A DNA stretch of 64,000 nt from Archangium violaceum Cb vi76 (GCF_000733295.1 NZ_JPMI01000142.1:1-64000), one strand, 5' to 3'. Shown: positions 34,459-46,652, counted from the stretch's first letter. Notes: generated by a model not told the origin, from the sequence alone. A program made the numbers and translations.

Positions 34459-35217
34459 ATGGCCTCCTACTGCCCCCGTTGCGACGCCGAGAACCCCGAT
34501 AACGCCTCCACCTGCCATGCCTGTGGCTCGCCCATGCGCTCGGGCACCATGGTGATGGCCGCGCCGAAGCTGGCGGCCAGGCCCCAGGTGGCCCTCCGGG
34601 TGGTCCGGGCGGATGGCGGCCCCGAGTCGGTGGTGCGGATGACGGGGGACACCCTCACCTGCGGCCCCCAGGGGGACCTGGCGTTGACGGATGACCCCTT
34701 CATCATGCCCGAGCAGGCACGCTTCTTCTTCTCGGGGGGCCGGCTGGCGGTGGAGGACGTGGGAGGCGCCAATGGCGTCTTCGTGCGCCTGCGCCAGGAG
34801 CGCGAGCTGCCGGTGGGCGGAGAGCTGCGCCTGGGACGGCAGCGGCTGGTGCTCGAGCCCATCCCCGCGGCGGCGGTGGGTCCGGGTGGCGCCCACATCT
34901 GGGGCTCGGTGGATCCGGGCTACCGGCTGCGGCTGGTGCAGATTCTGGAAGGGGGGCTGCGCGGGGCGGCCTTCCCGCTGAAGGAAGGCGACAACCAGCT
35001 GGGGCGCGAGCAGGGGGAGATCACCTTCCCCACGGACGGCTTCGTCTCGGGGCGTCACGCGCTGCTGAGTGTGAAGCAGGACCGTCTGCGGGTGCGGGAC
35101 GTGGGTTCGTCCAACGGCACGTTCATCCGGCTGACGGGTCCGGTGTTCGTGGACAACGGGGACCACTTCCTCATCGGCCGCCAGCTGCTCCGGGTGGAGA
35201 TCCAACTGGCGGCCTGA
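34459..35217 (+). CDS. Zinc-ribbon/double-FHA domain protein
   Basis: The protein has 252 residues. A zinc ribbon (SYCPRCDAENPDNASTCHACG, 4-24) is followed by a degenerate first FHA-like module (about 45-135) with SGGRLAVEDVGGANGVFVRL. A clear second FHA domain (about 158-250) follows, with NQLGREQGEITFP, VSGRHALLSV and DVGSSNGTFIRL (Gly, Arg, Ser-x-x-His and Asn motifs present). It would bind phosphothreonine peptides. It is divergent from the kinase gene, 80 bp apart, and is a full-length paralogue of the frameshifted protein at 31324. Confidence 0.88.
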   Translation: MASYCPRCDAENPDNASTCHACGSPMRSGTMVMAAPKLAARPQVALRVVRADGGPESVVRMTGDTLTCGPQGDLALTDDPFIMPEQARFFFSGGRLAVEDVGGANGVFVRLRQERELPVGGELRLGRQRLVLEPIPAAAVGPGGAHIWGSVDPGYRLRLVQILEGGLRGAAFPLKEGDNQLGREQGEITFPTDGFVSGRHALLSVKQDRLRVRDVGSSNGTFIRLTGPVFVDNGDHFLIGRQLLRVEIQLAA

Positions 35218-35281
35218 CGAGCGGCAGGAGCGCTTTCACGCGGGCCCGTGCGTGAGGGGGCGCCCCTGCGCTGCCACGGCC

Positions 35282-35644
35282 TCAGCCGTAGGACTTCTCC
35301 TTCTTCTCCTGCTCCTCCTTGCAGCGGATGCAGAGCGTGGTCACGGGCCGCGCCTCCAGCCGCTTGGGGGAGATCTCTTCCTCGCACCGCTCGCAGATGC
35401 CGAAGGTGCCGTCCTCGATGCGGCCCAGGGCGCGCTCGATCTTCTGCAGCAGGAACTTCTCCCGGTCGCGCAGGCGGAACACCATCGACTGAGCGTACTC
35501 GGAGGAGGCCTGGTCGATCTCGTCGGGGAGATCATCGGTATCGAAGCTGGCTTCCTCCACCAGCGTCTTCTTGGCGCTCTCCAGCAGGCTCGTCTTGCTG
35601 TCCTCGAGCATCTTCTTGTAACGCTTGAGATCTTTCTGGTTCAC
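35282..35644 (-). CDS. dksA: DksA/TraR-family RNA polymerase regulator
   Basis: This 120-residue protein has an N-terminal coiled coil (NQKDLKRYKKMLEDSKTSLL, then EYAQSMVFRLRDREKFLLQKIERAL) and a C-terminal four-Cys zinc finger (ICERCEEEI and TLCIRCKEEQEK). DksA binds the RNA polymerase secondary channel and works with (p)ppGpp in the stringent response. The coiled-coil tip contains DTDDLPDEIDQASSEYAQ, keeping acidic residues. The GTG at 35644 matches the normal length; longer in-frame starts are rejected. Confidence 0.9.
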   Translation of the reverse strand: MNQKDLKRYKKMLEDSKTSLLESAKKTLVEEASFDTDDLPDEIDQASSEYAQSMVFRLRDREKFLLQKIERALGRIEDGTFGICERCEEEISPKRLEARPVTTLCIRCKEEQEKKEKSYG

Positions 35645-35780
35645 AGCCTTAGGCTCCCGTGCTGCGGGGAAATGGGCCCAACACCCCGTAAAAAAGGGCC
35701 GGAAAGCTTTATTCACGTGCGGTCCGGTGTCAAGGAGACCCGGATTCACCTCATGAAAACAGGCGGCGAGGTCGTACCCA

Positions 35781-36662
35781 ATGAGCGATGCCTCGAAATT
35801 CGACCGGGAGTTCCTGCGAGCTGCCCTCTCGCTCGCTGGGAAGGGGGACGTGGACCACTTCCTCTACATCAGCGACGTGCCCATCCCGCCCGAGGACCTG
35901 CGCCGGCAGCTCGCGAAGCGCAAGCTCGTCTACGCGGTGACCTCTCCGCGGATCGCCGAGGAGTTGTTGGCCACTAAACAGAAGGCGCTGGTGATACCGG
36001 CCTACGACTACTCGCGTACCGAGCGGGTGAAGGTAGCGCTCGTGTCCGCGCTCTCCCAGGGAGCCTTCAAGGAGGGGGACCTGGTGCTGTGCATGACGGG
36101 CAAGTTGGGGCGCTCGCCGGACACGTTGATGCAGATGCGCATCGGGGGCTCGCTGGACGACCGGCTGACGATCGAGGGCGTGAAGCTGGGGGACGAGTTC
36201 AACTCGCAGGTGGTGGACGCGCTCATCCAGTTGGCGCTGCAGGTGGGCCAGGAGGGCTTCGAGGGCCATCCCATCGGGACGATCATCACGATCGGGGACC
36301 ACACGAGCGTGATGGAGAAGAGCCGGCAGATGACGATCAACCCGTTCCAGGGTCTGTCGGAGGCCGAGCGCAACGTGTTGGATCCGAAGATCCGCGAGGC
36401 CATCAAGAACTTCTCGGTGCTGGACGGCTCGTTCGTGATTCGAGAGGACGGGGTGGTGCTGGCGGCGGGGCGCTACCTGTCGGCCTCGGACGAGATGGTG
36501 AAGATTCCGCTGGGGCTGGGAGCCAGGCACGCGGCGGCGGCGAGCATCACCTCGACGACGAAGTGCATCGCGCTGGTGGTGAGCCAGACGTCGGGAGCGG
36601 TGAGGCTCTTCAAGGGCGGCAACATCGTGCTGGAACTGCACCAGACGGCGCGGCGCACGTAA
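35781..36662 (+). CDS. DacZ-like protein: PK-C-like domain plus DisA_N diadenylate-cyclase-family domain
   Basis: The protein has 293 residues. The N-terminal part (about 20-125) resembles the pyruvate-kinase C-terminal alpha/beta domain seen in archaeal DacZ cyclases. The C-terminal part (about 150-290) resembles DisA_N domains that make c-di-AMP from two ATP. The catalytic D-G-A motif reads DGS (VLDGSFVIREDGVVLAAGRYL), and the R-H-R motif reads RHA (LGARHAAAASI). The fold and motif positions are clear, but the last Arg of RHR is lost, so activity is uncertain. It is divergent from dksA. A 14-bp tandem repeat begins at its stop codon. Confidence 0.78.
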   Translation: MSDASKFDREFLRAALSLAGKGDVDHFLYISDVPIPPEDLRRQLAKRKLVYAVTSPRIAEELLATKQKALVIPAYDYSRTERVKVALVSALSQGAFKEGDLVLCMTGKLGRSPDTLMQMRIGGSLDDRLTIEGVKLGDEFNSQVVDALIQLALQVGQEGFEGHPIGTIITIGDHTSVMEKSRQMTINPFQGLSEAERNVLDPKIREAIKNFSVLDGSFVIREDGVVLAAGRYLSASDEMVKIPLGLGARHAAAASITSTTKCIALVVSQTSGAVRLFKGGNIVLELHQTARRT

Positions 36663-36788
36663 CCCGAGCGTCACCACCCGAGCGTCACCACCCGAGCGTC
36701 ACCACCCGAGCGTCACCACCCGCGCGTCACCACCCGCGCGTCATCACCCGCGCGTCACCACCCGCGCGTCATCACCCGTGCGTCATCC
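36663..36788 (+). repeat. 14-bp tandem repeat, nine units
   Basis: Nine head-to-tail units of CCCGAGCGTCACCA start directly after the stop codon at 36660-36662. Units 1-4 are identical, units 5-8 have CGCG for GAGCG with alternating TCACCA/TCATCA, and unit 9 is diverged. There are no spacers, so this is a minisatellite and not a CRISPR. It abuts a copy of the dispersed palindrome. Confidence 0.92.
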
Positions 36789-36820
36789 CCTCTCCCCCTG
36801 GGAGAGGGACGGGGTGAGGG
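36787..36820. repeat. Dispersed intergenic palindrome, copy 5
   Basis: CCCCTCTCCCCCTGGGAGAGGG is followed by ACGGGGTGAGGG. It lies between the convergent ends of the DacZ-like and thioesterase genes, directly after the tandem repeat. Confidence 0.72.
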
Positions 36821-36867
36821 TGTCCGGCTCCCGGGTTATGCCCCACCGGGACCCCGAGGCTCCGCGC

Positions 36868-37299
36868 TCAAGCCACGGAGATCCGCGCAAGCGCTTCCCG
36901 CATCCGTTCGGGCATGGACACGGCCTTCCGGGACTGACGGTCCACGAACACGTGCACGAAGTACCCGTGGGCGGCGGCCTGCTCCTCGCCCTCCTTGAAG
37001 ATGCCGATGCCGTAGGTCACGGAGCGGTTCCCGAGCTTGTCCACGCGCAGGCCCGCGCGCAGGCGGTCGGGGTACGCGAGCGGGGCCTTGTAGGAGCACC
37101 GGGACTCCACGACGAGTCCGATGATGGGGCTGCTGACGATGTCCAGGCCGCCCTCGTGGATGAGGTAGTGGTTCGCGACGGTGTCGAAGTAGCTGTAGTA
37201 CGTGACGTTGTTGATGTGACCGTAGGCGTCGTTGTCCATCCAGCGGGTGGTGATGGGGAGGAAGTAGCGGTAGCGGTCTGAGGTCTCGACGTCGGACAT
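36868..37299 (-). CDS. Acyl-CoA thioesterase, hotdog fold (4HBT type)
   Basis: This 143-residue single-hotdog thioesterase has the 4-hydroxybenzoyl-CoA thioesterase motif W-x-D-N-D-x-x-G-H-I-N-N (TRWMDNDAYGHINNVTYYSYFD), where Asp and His form the active-site region. The middle reads ESRCSYKAPLAYPDRLRAGLRVDKLGNRSVTYGI. It hydrolyses an acyl-CoA or aroyl-CoA; substrate unknown. It is the last gene of a five-gene minus-strand operon, 20 bp after the alcohol dehydrogenase. Confidence 0.88.
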   Translation of the reverse strand: MSDVETSDRYRYFLPITTRWMDNDAYGHINNVTYYSYFDTVANHYLIHEGGLDIVSSPIIGLVVESRCSYKAPLAYPDRLRAGLRVDKLGNRSVTYGIGIFKEGEEQAAAHGYFVHVFVDRQSRKAVSMPERMREALARISVA

Positions 37300-37319
37300 G
37301 GCGGTTGCCCCTGCTTCGG

Positions 37320-38627
<1,308 letters not shown>

Positions 38628-38644
38628 ACGTCCCTCCTGGGGGG

Positions 38645-39217
38645 TCAACCCGGCTTCACGGCCTCGCCACGCTCCTCGCGGTAGATGTCCGCGAGCGCGT
38701 GGGCCCGCTCCACCTCGTCCCGCGCGGCGTCCACCGCGAGCACCTTCTCGAAGCGCTCCACCTGCTCCTGCAGGGCCGTGGAGACGAGCCCGCCCACCGC
38801 GAGCCGGGCGGAGGCACTCTCGCGCTCGATGCGGAGCTCGGCCACCCGATTGCCGAGATCCGCGGCGGCCTCCAGCAGCAGCTTGCCGTCCTGCTCGGCT
38901 CGGACGAGCGACTCGCGCGTGGTGTTCAGCAGGGACTCGGCCTGCGAGCGGTCCCGCTCGAGCGTCGCGGAGATCTTCCCATCCCCCTGCTCGTCCGCCA
39001 GGGCCTTCCGCTTCGCGAGCTCGTCCAGGCGCTTGACGTAACGCGCCTCGGAGCGGGCGAGATCACCCCGGAGCGCCAGCAGCGTGGCGGCGGACTTGCG
39101 GATTTCGGCGCCCTGGCGCTCCAGGTCCTCGATGAGCTGATCGAAGGCCGCGAGCGGATCCGTGGGCCGCTGTGGCTTCTTGGGCGTCTTCTTCTTGCGC
39201 AACCAGTCGAAGAACAT
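38645..39217 (-). CDS. PspA-like coiled-coil protein
   Basis: The protein has 190 residues and is almost entirely coiled coil after a short basic, aromatic N-terminus ([15 protein letters not shown]). Continuous Glu/Arg/Ala heptads run from about residue 30 to 180 ([40 protein letters not shown]). The length and layout recall PspA/IM30 membrane-stress proteins, but I see no decisive motif. It is third in the operon, 13 bp after the VWA gene, which suggests it works with the MoxR-VWA pair at the membrane. Confidence 0.6.
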   Translation of the reverse strand: MFFDWLRKKKTPKKPQRPTDPLAAFDQLIEDLERQGAEIRKSAATLLALRGDLARSEARYVKRLDELAKRKALADEQGDGKISATLERDRSQAESLLNTTRESLVRAEQDGKLLLEAAADLGNRVAELRIERESASARLAVGGLVSTALQEQVERFEKVLAVDAARDEVERAHALADIYREERGEAVKPG

Positions 39218-39230
39218 GACTGGCAGCAGC

Positions 39231-41534
39231 CTACTCGAACGGGCGGCAGAGGAGGCGGACACGTGCGAGGCGCTCGTGCACCTCTGAACCTCCCGTGGCG
39301 AGCGCGGCGAGATAGCGGGCCGGGGGAATCTGGTACACCCCGAGCAGGTGCTGCAGGAGGAAGAGGCCCTCGGTGGGACGGCGATCCGCGGGGGCGAGCG
39401 CGGCGGCCTCCACGATGGCCTCGAGGATGTCGGCCACGCGGGCGAGCACCTCGGGGCCGGGGGTCTCCGCCACCTTCTGCCCGGAGAGCCGCTCGGCCTC
39501 CGGGAAGAGCGCGTCGAACGAGGCCTCGGAGGCCACGGGCGTGGAGGGAAGCGTGCGTCCCGCGGCGAGGGCCTCCAGGGCCTGGAGGTGGGGCGCGAGG
39601 GCCTCGACGGCCTCCGGGGTGACGGGCACGTCCTGCGGCAGGAGGGTGCGCCAGGGGCTGTCGAACTCGGTGCGCGCCCACTGGATCTCCTGGTCGGAGA
39701 GGTGGTGGTAGAAGGCGCGGCCGCCCCGGGTCCGTTGCTCCATCACGAGCGACTTGAGGTCCGGGTTCTCCTCGCCGAGCGAGATGAAGCTGAGCGAGAT
39801 GTCCAGCGCGTCCATGGGAGCGCGGGTGCGGCGGATGAGCTCCAGGTCGACGCGGTCCTCGCCGTCGGTGATGAGCACCACCGTGGCGCGGGCGAGGTAC
39901 GGATCCCTCCCCTGCGCGGAACGGATGGACTCGAAGGCGGACATGAGGGCGAGGGAGATGTCCGTCTGGCCCTCGGCGGGCGAGTCCCGGAAGAGCTTCT
40001 CGATCTGCCGGGTGGCCTCGCGGGCGGTGTCCACGCGGGCCAGCTCGGTGGGGATGTCGTTGAAGAAGGAGAAGTAGAGCGGATCGAACGGCTCGCCCTT
40101 GCGGGCCTTCACGCGGAGGTTGTTGAGCTCGGCGATGATGATGGCGTCGCGGAAGCGGGCCCGGGCGCCGTGCATGGAGCCCGAGGCGTCACACACGTAC
40201 ACGCGCACGGCGGTGCGCTTCATCTTCTTGGGCTGGGGAGGCGGCTCGTCCTCCAGGTAGGCGCGCACCGTCTGGCTGTGGCCGGCCAGGTCGTACAGCA
40301 CCATGCGAGGGTCCGAGATGACGAAGTTGTGCACCTCGTGCAGGCCACCCGTGCGCTCGAACGTCATGTTCTGGGTGGGGTACGGCACCCGCCGGGGCAC
40401 GGGGCGCACCTTGCGGGTGTTCATCTCGACGATTTCCTCGGTGAGCGCGTCCTCCACGTCGAAGTAGCGGCCGCAGCCCGACGCCAGCTCGAAGGCGGAG
40501 AGCTGCTCGGGCTCCAGGGAGAAGGCCAGGTCCGCGAGCAGCTCATCCGCGGTGGAAGCCTTGGGGGGCTCGCGCAGGCCGTTGGGGCCCTCGTGCGCGG
40601 GGGGCTTCTCGCCGAACCAGCGCGTCAGGTCATCCCGCTCGGCGGACTCCAGCATGGCCCGCAGGGGCTGCCGGTTGGGCATCAGGGGCGCGAGTGCCGC
40701 GCGGGCCGCCTCCGCCAACGGGGCGTCGTTCGCCTCCAGCGCGCGCTCGTAGAGGCCCCGGAGCGAGCGCCACGCCATCTGGGGATCCCTGCTCGCGGTG
40801 CGCCGCACCTCCTGCACCAACGCATCCAGGGAGCGCGCCGCTGGCTGCTCCCGGACCCGCTCACGTGCCTGGGACACCTCACTGCGCAGGGCCACGCCCC
40901 GGTCGCGATCGTGCTCCATGCCGATGCGCAGGAGGATCTCGTGGGCCATGTCCAGGTCACGCCGCTTCTGGACCAGATCATCCACGTTGGAGCGCGCCCG
41001 CTGCGCGAGGAACTCGGCCACGGCCATGCGGGCCGTGCTCGGCGCCACCCGGTCGTTCCAGACGGGACCTGGCCGCGCGAAGATCTCGAAGGTGCCCTCC
41101 TCGGTGGGCGGAGGCGTGGGGGACATGAAGAGATCCGCCACCCGCAGCACCCGCGTGAGCCGGACGAAGCCGCGCTCCAGCGCCGTGCGCGCCCCCGGAG
41201 GCGGCCGGCCCACCCGGAACATCTTCTCCACCGCGTCGAGCGTCCGCTCGAACTCCTCCAGGGTCTCCTGGGCCCGGGTCTTCAGGCCCGTGGCCAGATC
41301 ACCCACCCTGCCCTTGCGCACGCCCAGCTCGAGCAGCAGGCGCGCATCCGCGAGGGTGTGCACCCCCACCCGCTCCATCGCCCGATCCAGCGCCGTCAGG
41401 GTGGGCAGGGACAGGTCCACCTCGGCCGGGGCGGTGAGCCCGAGCCACCAACCCCGCAAGCCCTCGGCCTGGGACGGCGCTCCCTGGAGCGCGTCCAACC
41501 GGAGCCGCAGGCGTGAGAGCCGCGAGCCGAGCAC
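39231..41534 (-). CDS. VWA-domain protein paired with a MoxR ATPase
   Basis: This protein has 767 residues. A long helical N-terminal region (about 1-400) is followed by a von Willebrand factor A domain (about 430-620). Its metal-binding site is D-A-S-G-S-M in YVCDASGSMHGARARF, with a second acidic segment VVLITDGEDRVDLELI. The C-terminal 130 residues are helical. The GTG start lies 14 bp after the AAA+ stop. MoxR/VWA pairs (RavA-ViaA in E. coli) act as chaperones that mature or remodel partner proteins, with the VWA protein contacting substrate. Confidence 0.85.
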   Translation of the reverse strand: MLGSRLSRLRLRLDALQGAPSQAEGLRGWWLGLTAPAEVDLSLPTLTALDRAMERVGVHTLADARLLLELGVRKGRVGDLATGLKTRAQETLEEFERTLDAVEKMFRVGRPPPGARTALERGFVRLTRVLRVADLFMSPTPPPTEEGTFEIFARPGPVWNDRVAPSTARMAVAEFLAQRARSNVDDLVQKRRDLDMAHEILLRIGMEHDRDRGVALRSEVSQARERVREQPAARSLDALVQEVRRTASRDPQMAWRSLRGLYERALEANDAPLAEAARAALAPLMPNRQPLRAMLESAERDDLTRWFGEKPPAHEGPNGLREPPKASTADELLADLAFSLEPEQLSAFELASGCGRYFDVEDALTEEIVEMNTRKVRPVPRRVPYPTQNMTFERTGGLHEVHNFVISDPRMVLYDLAGHSQTVRAYLEDEPPPQPKKMKRTAVRVYVCDASGSMHGARARFRDAIIIAELNNLRVKARKGEPFDPLYFSFFNDIPTELARVDTAREATRQIEKLFRDSPAEGQTDISLALMSAFESIRSAQGRDPYLARATVVLITDGEDRVDLELIRRTRAPMDALDISLSFISLGEENPDLKSLVMEQRTRGGRAFYHHLSDQEIQWARTEFDSPWRTLLPQDVPVTPEAVEALAPHLQALEALAAGRTLPSTPVASEASFDALFPEAERLSGQKVAETPGPEVLARVADILEAIVEAAALAPADRRPTEGLFLLQHLLGVYQIPPARYLAALATGGSEVHERLARVRLLCRPFE

Positions 41535-41548
41535 GCGTCAGCACCTCC

Positions 41549-44077
41549 TCACAGCGAGGCCCGCATCTCCAGCAGTTCCTTGCTGAAGCGGGTGAAGTCG
41601 TCGTCGATGCCGCGCCGCACGTTGTCCAGCTTGCGCGCGCTCTCGCCCAGCTCGCCGGAGACGGCGATCAGCACGTCGAGCATGCCCTTGATGCGCACCA
41701 GCTCGCCCTCCTTGAGCGCGAGCAGCGGGAAGCGGCTCTTCACCAGGCGATCGAAGATCTGATCCGCCTGGGGGCGGCGCTGGACGGTCTTGGGGGCCGG
41801 CAGCTCGGTGAGGAGCTGGGTGAGCCAGCTGCGCAGGTACTTGAGGCGCGTCTGCACGAAGGCCAGCTCCACCCGGGCCACCGCGTCGCGGATCTCGTTG
41901 GACAGGAAGGACGTGGCGGAGGCGGGCCGCGCGAAGGCGAGCTGCCCGTCCAGCCCGAGCAGCGAGGCGTACTCGCCATCCCGGATCTGCGTGGAGAAGT
42001 CGCCCCGGTAGAAGTTGTAGGCCTCGCCGCTGACGGCGGCATGGGGGGCCGGCGGAGGGCTCGCCACCTCGCGGCCGATGTTCCGCACGTACTCGCGCAG
42101 ACGCCCCTCGAGGATCTCCCTGCACTCGGCGAGGACGGGTTCGGGGGCCAGGCCCTCGCGCCGCAGGTTCTCCGCCACCGTCTGCACCGTGCGCGAGAAC
42201 TGATCGATGCGCTCGAAGGGCGTGGTGGTCAGCACGTCCCTGGCGTAGGCCGAGCCGATCGGCTGCAGCAGCTCCTGCTTGAGGCCACGCTGGGCGGGGT
42301 CCAGCTTGCACAGGGCCTGCTCGAGCTGGGACAGCAGGCGCGAATCCGCCGCGAGGGCATCGAGCGGATCCCTCCGGCCGCGCGTCCCCGGGTAGGCATT
42401 CGTCGCGCGCTGGCGCAGGGCGACCACGGCCCGGCCGCGTGCCTCGGCCTCCGCGGCCCGCAGCCGAGCCACCACGCTCGAGCTGCCCTCGGCGAGCAGC
42501 GCCAGGAGCTCGCCCACCCGGCCCAGCTCGTCGGAGACGTTGTCCGTGAAGCCACCGAGCGTATCCAGCTTCACCGCCTCGTCGAAGGCGAGGCTCTCGG
42601 CGTTGAGCGCGATCAGCTCGAGCGACTGCAGGAGGAAGCGGGACACCGCGTCACTCAGCGCGGGCAGCCGCTGGCGCAGCTCCGGCACCTGGTGGCACAG
42701 CTCCACCGTCTCCGAGAGCGCGGTGAACATGGCCGTCCCCGCCCGGGCCTCGGCGCCCTCGATGGGGCCACGCGTCATGCGCTGCTCCACCACCGACAGC
42801 AGTCCCCGCGCGGCCCCCAGCAGGGCCACCCGGTTGTCCGGATGGCGCGGGCCCGGGACGAGCTTGGCGCGCAGGCGCTGCGCCGTGGTGGTGACGATGC
42901 CCGGCTGGAAGTTGCGCGCGAGCGCCTCCACCGCCTTGAGCTCGTCGGCCGCGCCGAGCGAGGCCGCCTCGCGATCCACGCCCGTGCCCAGCTCCGCCTT
43001 CACCTTGGCCAGCGCCGCGTCGAAGGCCTTCTGCTCGATGCGGACGATCTCCAGCTGCGCGCGCTCGCGAGGATCCACCGCCACCTTGAGGAGCGCCTCG
43101 ACCTCCTCCGCCTGGGGCCCGCCGAGCAGGAAGAACCAGCGCAGGGCGTCCAGGTCCTCCACGGTGGCCTCGAGCGGCCGGTCCGGACGGCGGTAGAGCT
43201 GATCCCTCACCACCGCGGCCTTGAGGGCCCACAGCGCCTTCACCACCGAGCGCTGGGAGAAGTACTTGGTGGGCACGTAGTCGGGCAGCTTGGACACCTG
43301 GGCCGTGAGCGCGCGCTCCAGCTCGTCGGTGAGCAGCTCGATGGCCTCGAGCAGGTGGCTGCCCACCGTCACCTGCTCCACCGCCGCCTGGAGCACGTCC
43401 AGTTGCTGCAGGGTGAGGGAGGCGCGCAGGTCCGGCCGGATGCCATGGGCGAAGCGGTGCAGCATGGCCGCGCGGCTGGGACGCCGGGCGAAGGACTTGG
43501 GCACGAAGGAGATGAAGCTGAGCCGGTCCGCGAAGGCCAGCAGCAGCTCCGGCGAGCGCGCCAGCACCTCCGAGAGGTAGCGGTTGCTCGTCATGATGGC
43601 GCATTCGATCCGTCCGCTCGTCACCCGGCGCCCGTGCTTGAGCTCGCGCTCGTGCAGGACGTTGAGGATGGAGCGCAGGAGCATGTCGCGCCCGTCGAAC
43701 ACCTCGTCGAGGAAGGCGTGGGTGGCACCCAGCATGCCGTCCTCGGTGATGAACTCGGTGCGGCCCGTCTCGGTGAGCACCTTGAAGTCCACCGGGCCAA
43801 TGAGGTCCGTCTGCACCGTGGACTCGGCGATCTGCTTGGCGAAGAGCGAGGGCTGCCCCGTCTTCTCGTCGAGGATGCGGCCAAGCACCGCCGAGGCGAT
43901 GGCGCTCTTGGCCGTTCCCGGAGGTCCGACGACGAGCACGTGCTCCCGGCACAGCAGCGCCAGCTCGATCTGGGTGAAGAGCGTCTCACGCTCGAGGTAG
44001 GCCTCGCGCAGTTCCTGGAAGAAGTGACGGAAGGCCTGCGCGGCCTGGGGAGGGACGGGCGTGGGCGGGTGGATCAC
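41549..44077 (-). CDS. MoxR-family AAA+ ATPase, RavA-like, with extended C-terminus
   Basis: The protein has 842 residues. The AAA+ domain is at the N-terminus (about 20-310) with Walker A GPPGTAKS (51-58), Walker B HAFLDEVFDG, sensor TSNRYLSEV and an Arg-rich lid. This sequence is closest in style to RavA-type MoxR proteins. The remaining 530 residues are mostly helical, longer than RavA's LARA region, and end in a coiled coil. It is first in the operon and likely sets expression for the VWA, coiled-coil, dehydrogenase and thioesterase genes. It would remodel proteins with ATP; the client is unknown. Confidence 0.87.
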   Translation of the reverse strand: MIHPPTPVPPQAAQAFRHFFQELREAYLERETLFTQIELALLCREHVLVVGPPGTAKSAIASAVLGRILDEKTGQPSLFAKQIAESTVQTDLIGPVDFKVLTETGRTEFITEDGMLGATHAFLDEVFDGRDMLLRSILNVLHERELKHGRRVTSGRIECAIMTSNRYLSEVLARSPELLLAFADRLSFISFVPKSFARRPSRAAMLHRFAHGIRPDLRASLTLQQLDVLQAAVEQVTVGSHLLEAIELLTDELERALTAQVSKLPDYVPTKYFSQRSVVKALWALKAAVVRDQLYRRPDRPLEATVEDLDALRWFFLLGGPQAEEVEALLKVAVDPRERAQLEIVRIEQKAFDAALAKVKAELGTGVDREAASLGAADELKAVEALARNFQPGIVTTTAQRLRAKLVPGPRHPDNRVALLGAARGLLSVVEQRMTRGPIEGAEARAGTAMFTALSETVELCHQVPELRQRLPALSDAVSRFLLQSLELIALNAESLAFDEAVKLDTLGGFTDNVSDELGRVGELLALLAEGSSSVVARLRAAEAEARGRAVVALRQRATNAYPGTRGRRDPLDALAADSRLLSQLEQALCKLDPAQRGLKQELLQPIGSAYARDVLTTTPFERIDQFSRTVQTVAENLRREGLAPEPVLAECREILEGRLREYVRNIGREVASPPPAPHAAVSGEAYNFYRGDFSTQIRDGEYASLLGLDGQLAFARPASATSFLSNEIRDAVARVELAFVQTRLKYLRSWLTQLLTELPAPKTVQRRPQADQIFDRLVKSRFPLLALKEGELVRIKGMLDVLIAVSGELGESARKLDNVRRGIDDDFTRFSKELLEMRASL

Positions 44078-44130
44078 GGGAGGCGCATCGTAGCCCCCAG
44101 CCCACCCCCTTTAGAAGGGCTCGGCCACCC

Positions 44131-44538
44131 CTACTTGAAGTGCACGGCGCACGCACCGTCCGGGCAGGTCCGCCCCGCGATGCGGAAGCGGTAGCGGGCG
44201 ATGAGCCCATACAGCCAGTCCGCGAGCTGCCTCAGCCCCGGCACGTAGTAGACGAAGAGCAGCTTGCCGGCCGGCCTGCGCCCCAGCGCCTGCACCACGG
44301 CCTCTGCGCCCTCGAAGATCCGCCCGTCCCCCTGGATGAGCTGGATCCCCTTCTCGCACCGATCGAGCGGAATGCCGGGGTACTCCGCCAGGACGCCCTC
44401 CTCCCGGAACGAGCGCAGTTGCGTACCGTGGCCGCCCAACAACCGCTGGAACTGCTTCGCGGCCCCGATGCACAGGCGGCAGTGCCCGTCGTACAGGATG
44501 ACGTCATGTCCCGGGGGCGTCGTCGTCAGCGCGTTCAT
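44131..44538 (-). CDS. DCC1-like thiol-disulfide oxidoreductase (DUF393)
   Basis: This 135-residue protein has the family signature Y-D-G-x-C-x-x-C (LYDGHCRLCIGAA). The middle reads GIPLDRCEKGIQLIQ, and FVYYVPGLRQLADWLYGLIARYRFRI is near the end. A C-terminal Cys pair (CPDGAC) is present. DCC1 proteins are thioredoxin-fold redox proteins of unclear substrate. The ATG at 44538 has GAGGAGCC upstream. It ends 53 bp from the MoxR start on the same strand, so it may be a leader gene of that operon. Confidence 0.85.
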   Translation of the reverse strand: MNALTTTPPGHDVILYDGHCRLCIGAAKQFQRLLGGHGTQLRSFREEGVLAEYPGIPLDRCEKGIQLIQGDGRIFEGAEAVVQALGRRPAGKLLFVYYVPGLRQLADWLYGLIARYRFRIAGRTCPDGACAVHFK

Positions 44539-44598
44539 GGGGCTCCTCGCGTGGGCTCCATTCATATCGGGTGGAGCCCACTCGGCGCGAATGAAACA

Positions 44599-44636
44599 GA
44601 AGGGCCGGATACTCCCTGTTGGGAGCACCGGCCCTT
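44599..44636 (-). terminator. Rho-independent terminator after dnaK
   Basis: AAGGGCCGG and CCGGCCCTT with inner CTCCC/GGGAG form a long interrupted stem with a TGTT loop. On the minus strand it is followed by a T-rich CTGTTTCATT, as expected for the end of dnaK mRNA. Confidence 0.75.
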
Positions 44637-44665
44637 CCGCGGGGTTCGACCCCAGGTCCCTGATA

Positions 44666-44698
44666 CCCTCACCCCGACCCTCTCCCGGGGGGAGAGGG
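44666..44698. repeat. Dispersed intergenic palindrome, copy 6
   Basis: CCCTCACCCCGACCCTCTCCC is followed by GGGGGGAGAGGG. It lies between the dnaK stop (44733) and its terminator. Confidence 0.72.
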
Positions 44699-44732
44699 AG
44701 GGCTTCGTGAGGGCGGCTCGCCAGAGGCGGCC

Positions 44733-46652
<1,920 letters not shown>

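Noticed and set aside
36663-36788. CRISPR-like array
   Set aside because: The 14-bp units are directly adjacent, without spacers, and no cas genes are present.
41513-44194. An 893-codon plus-strand open frame
   Set aside because: It is the mirror of the MoxR gene, has no family resemblance and is Arg/His/Leu-rich as expected for antisense of a high-GC gene.
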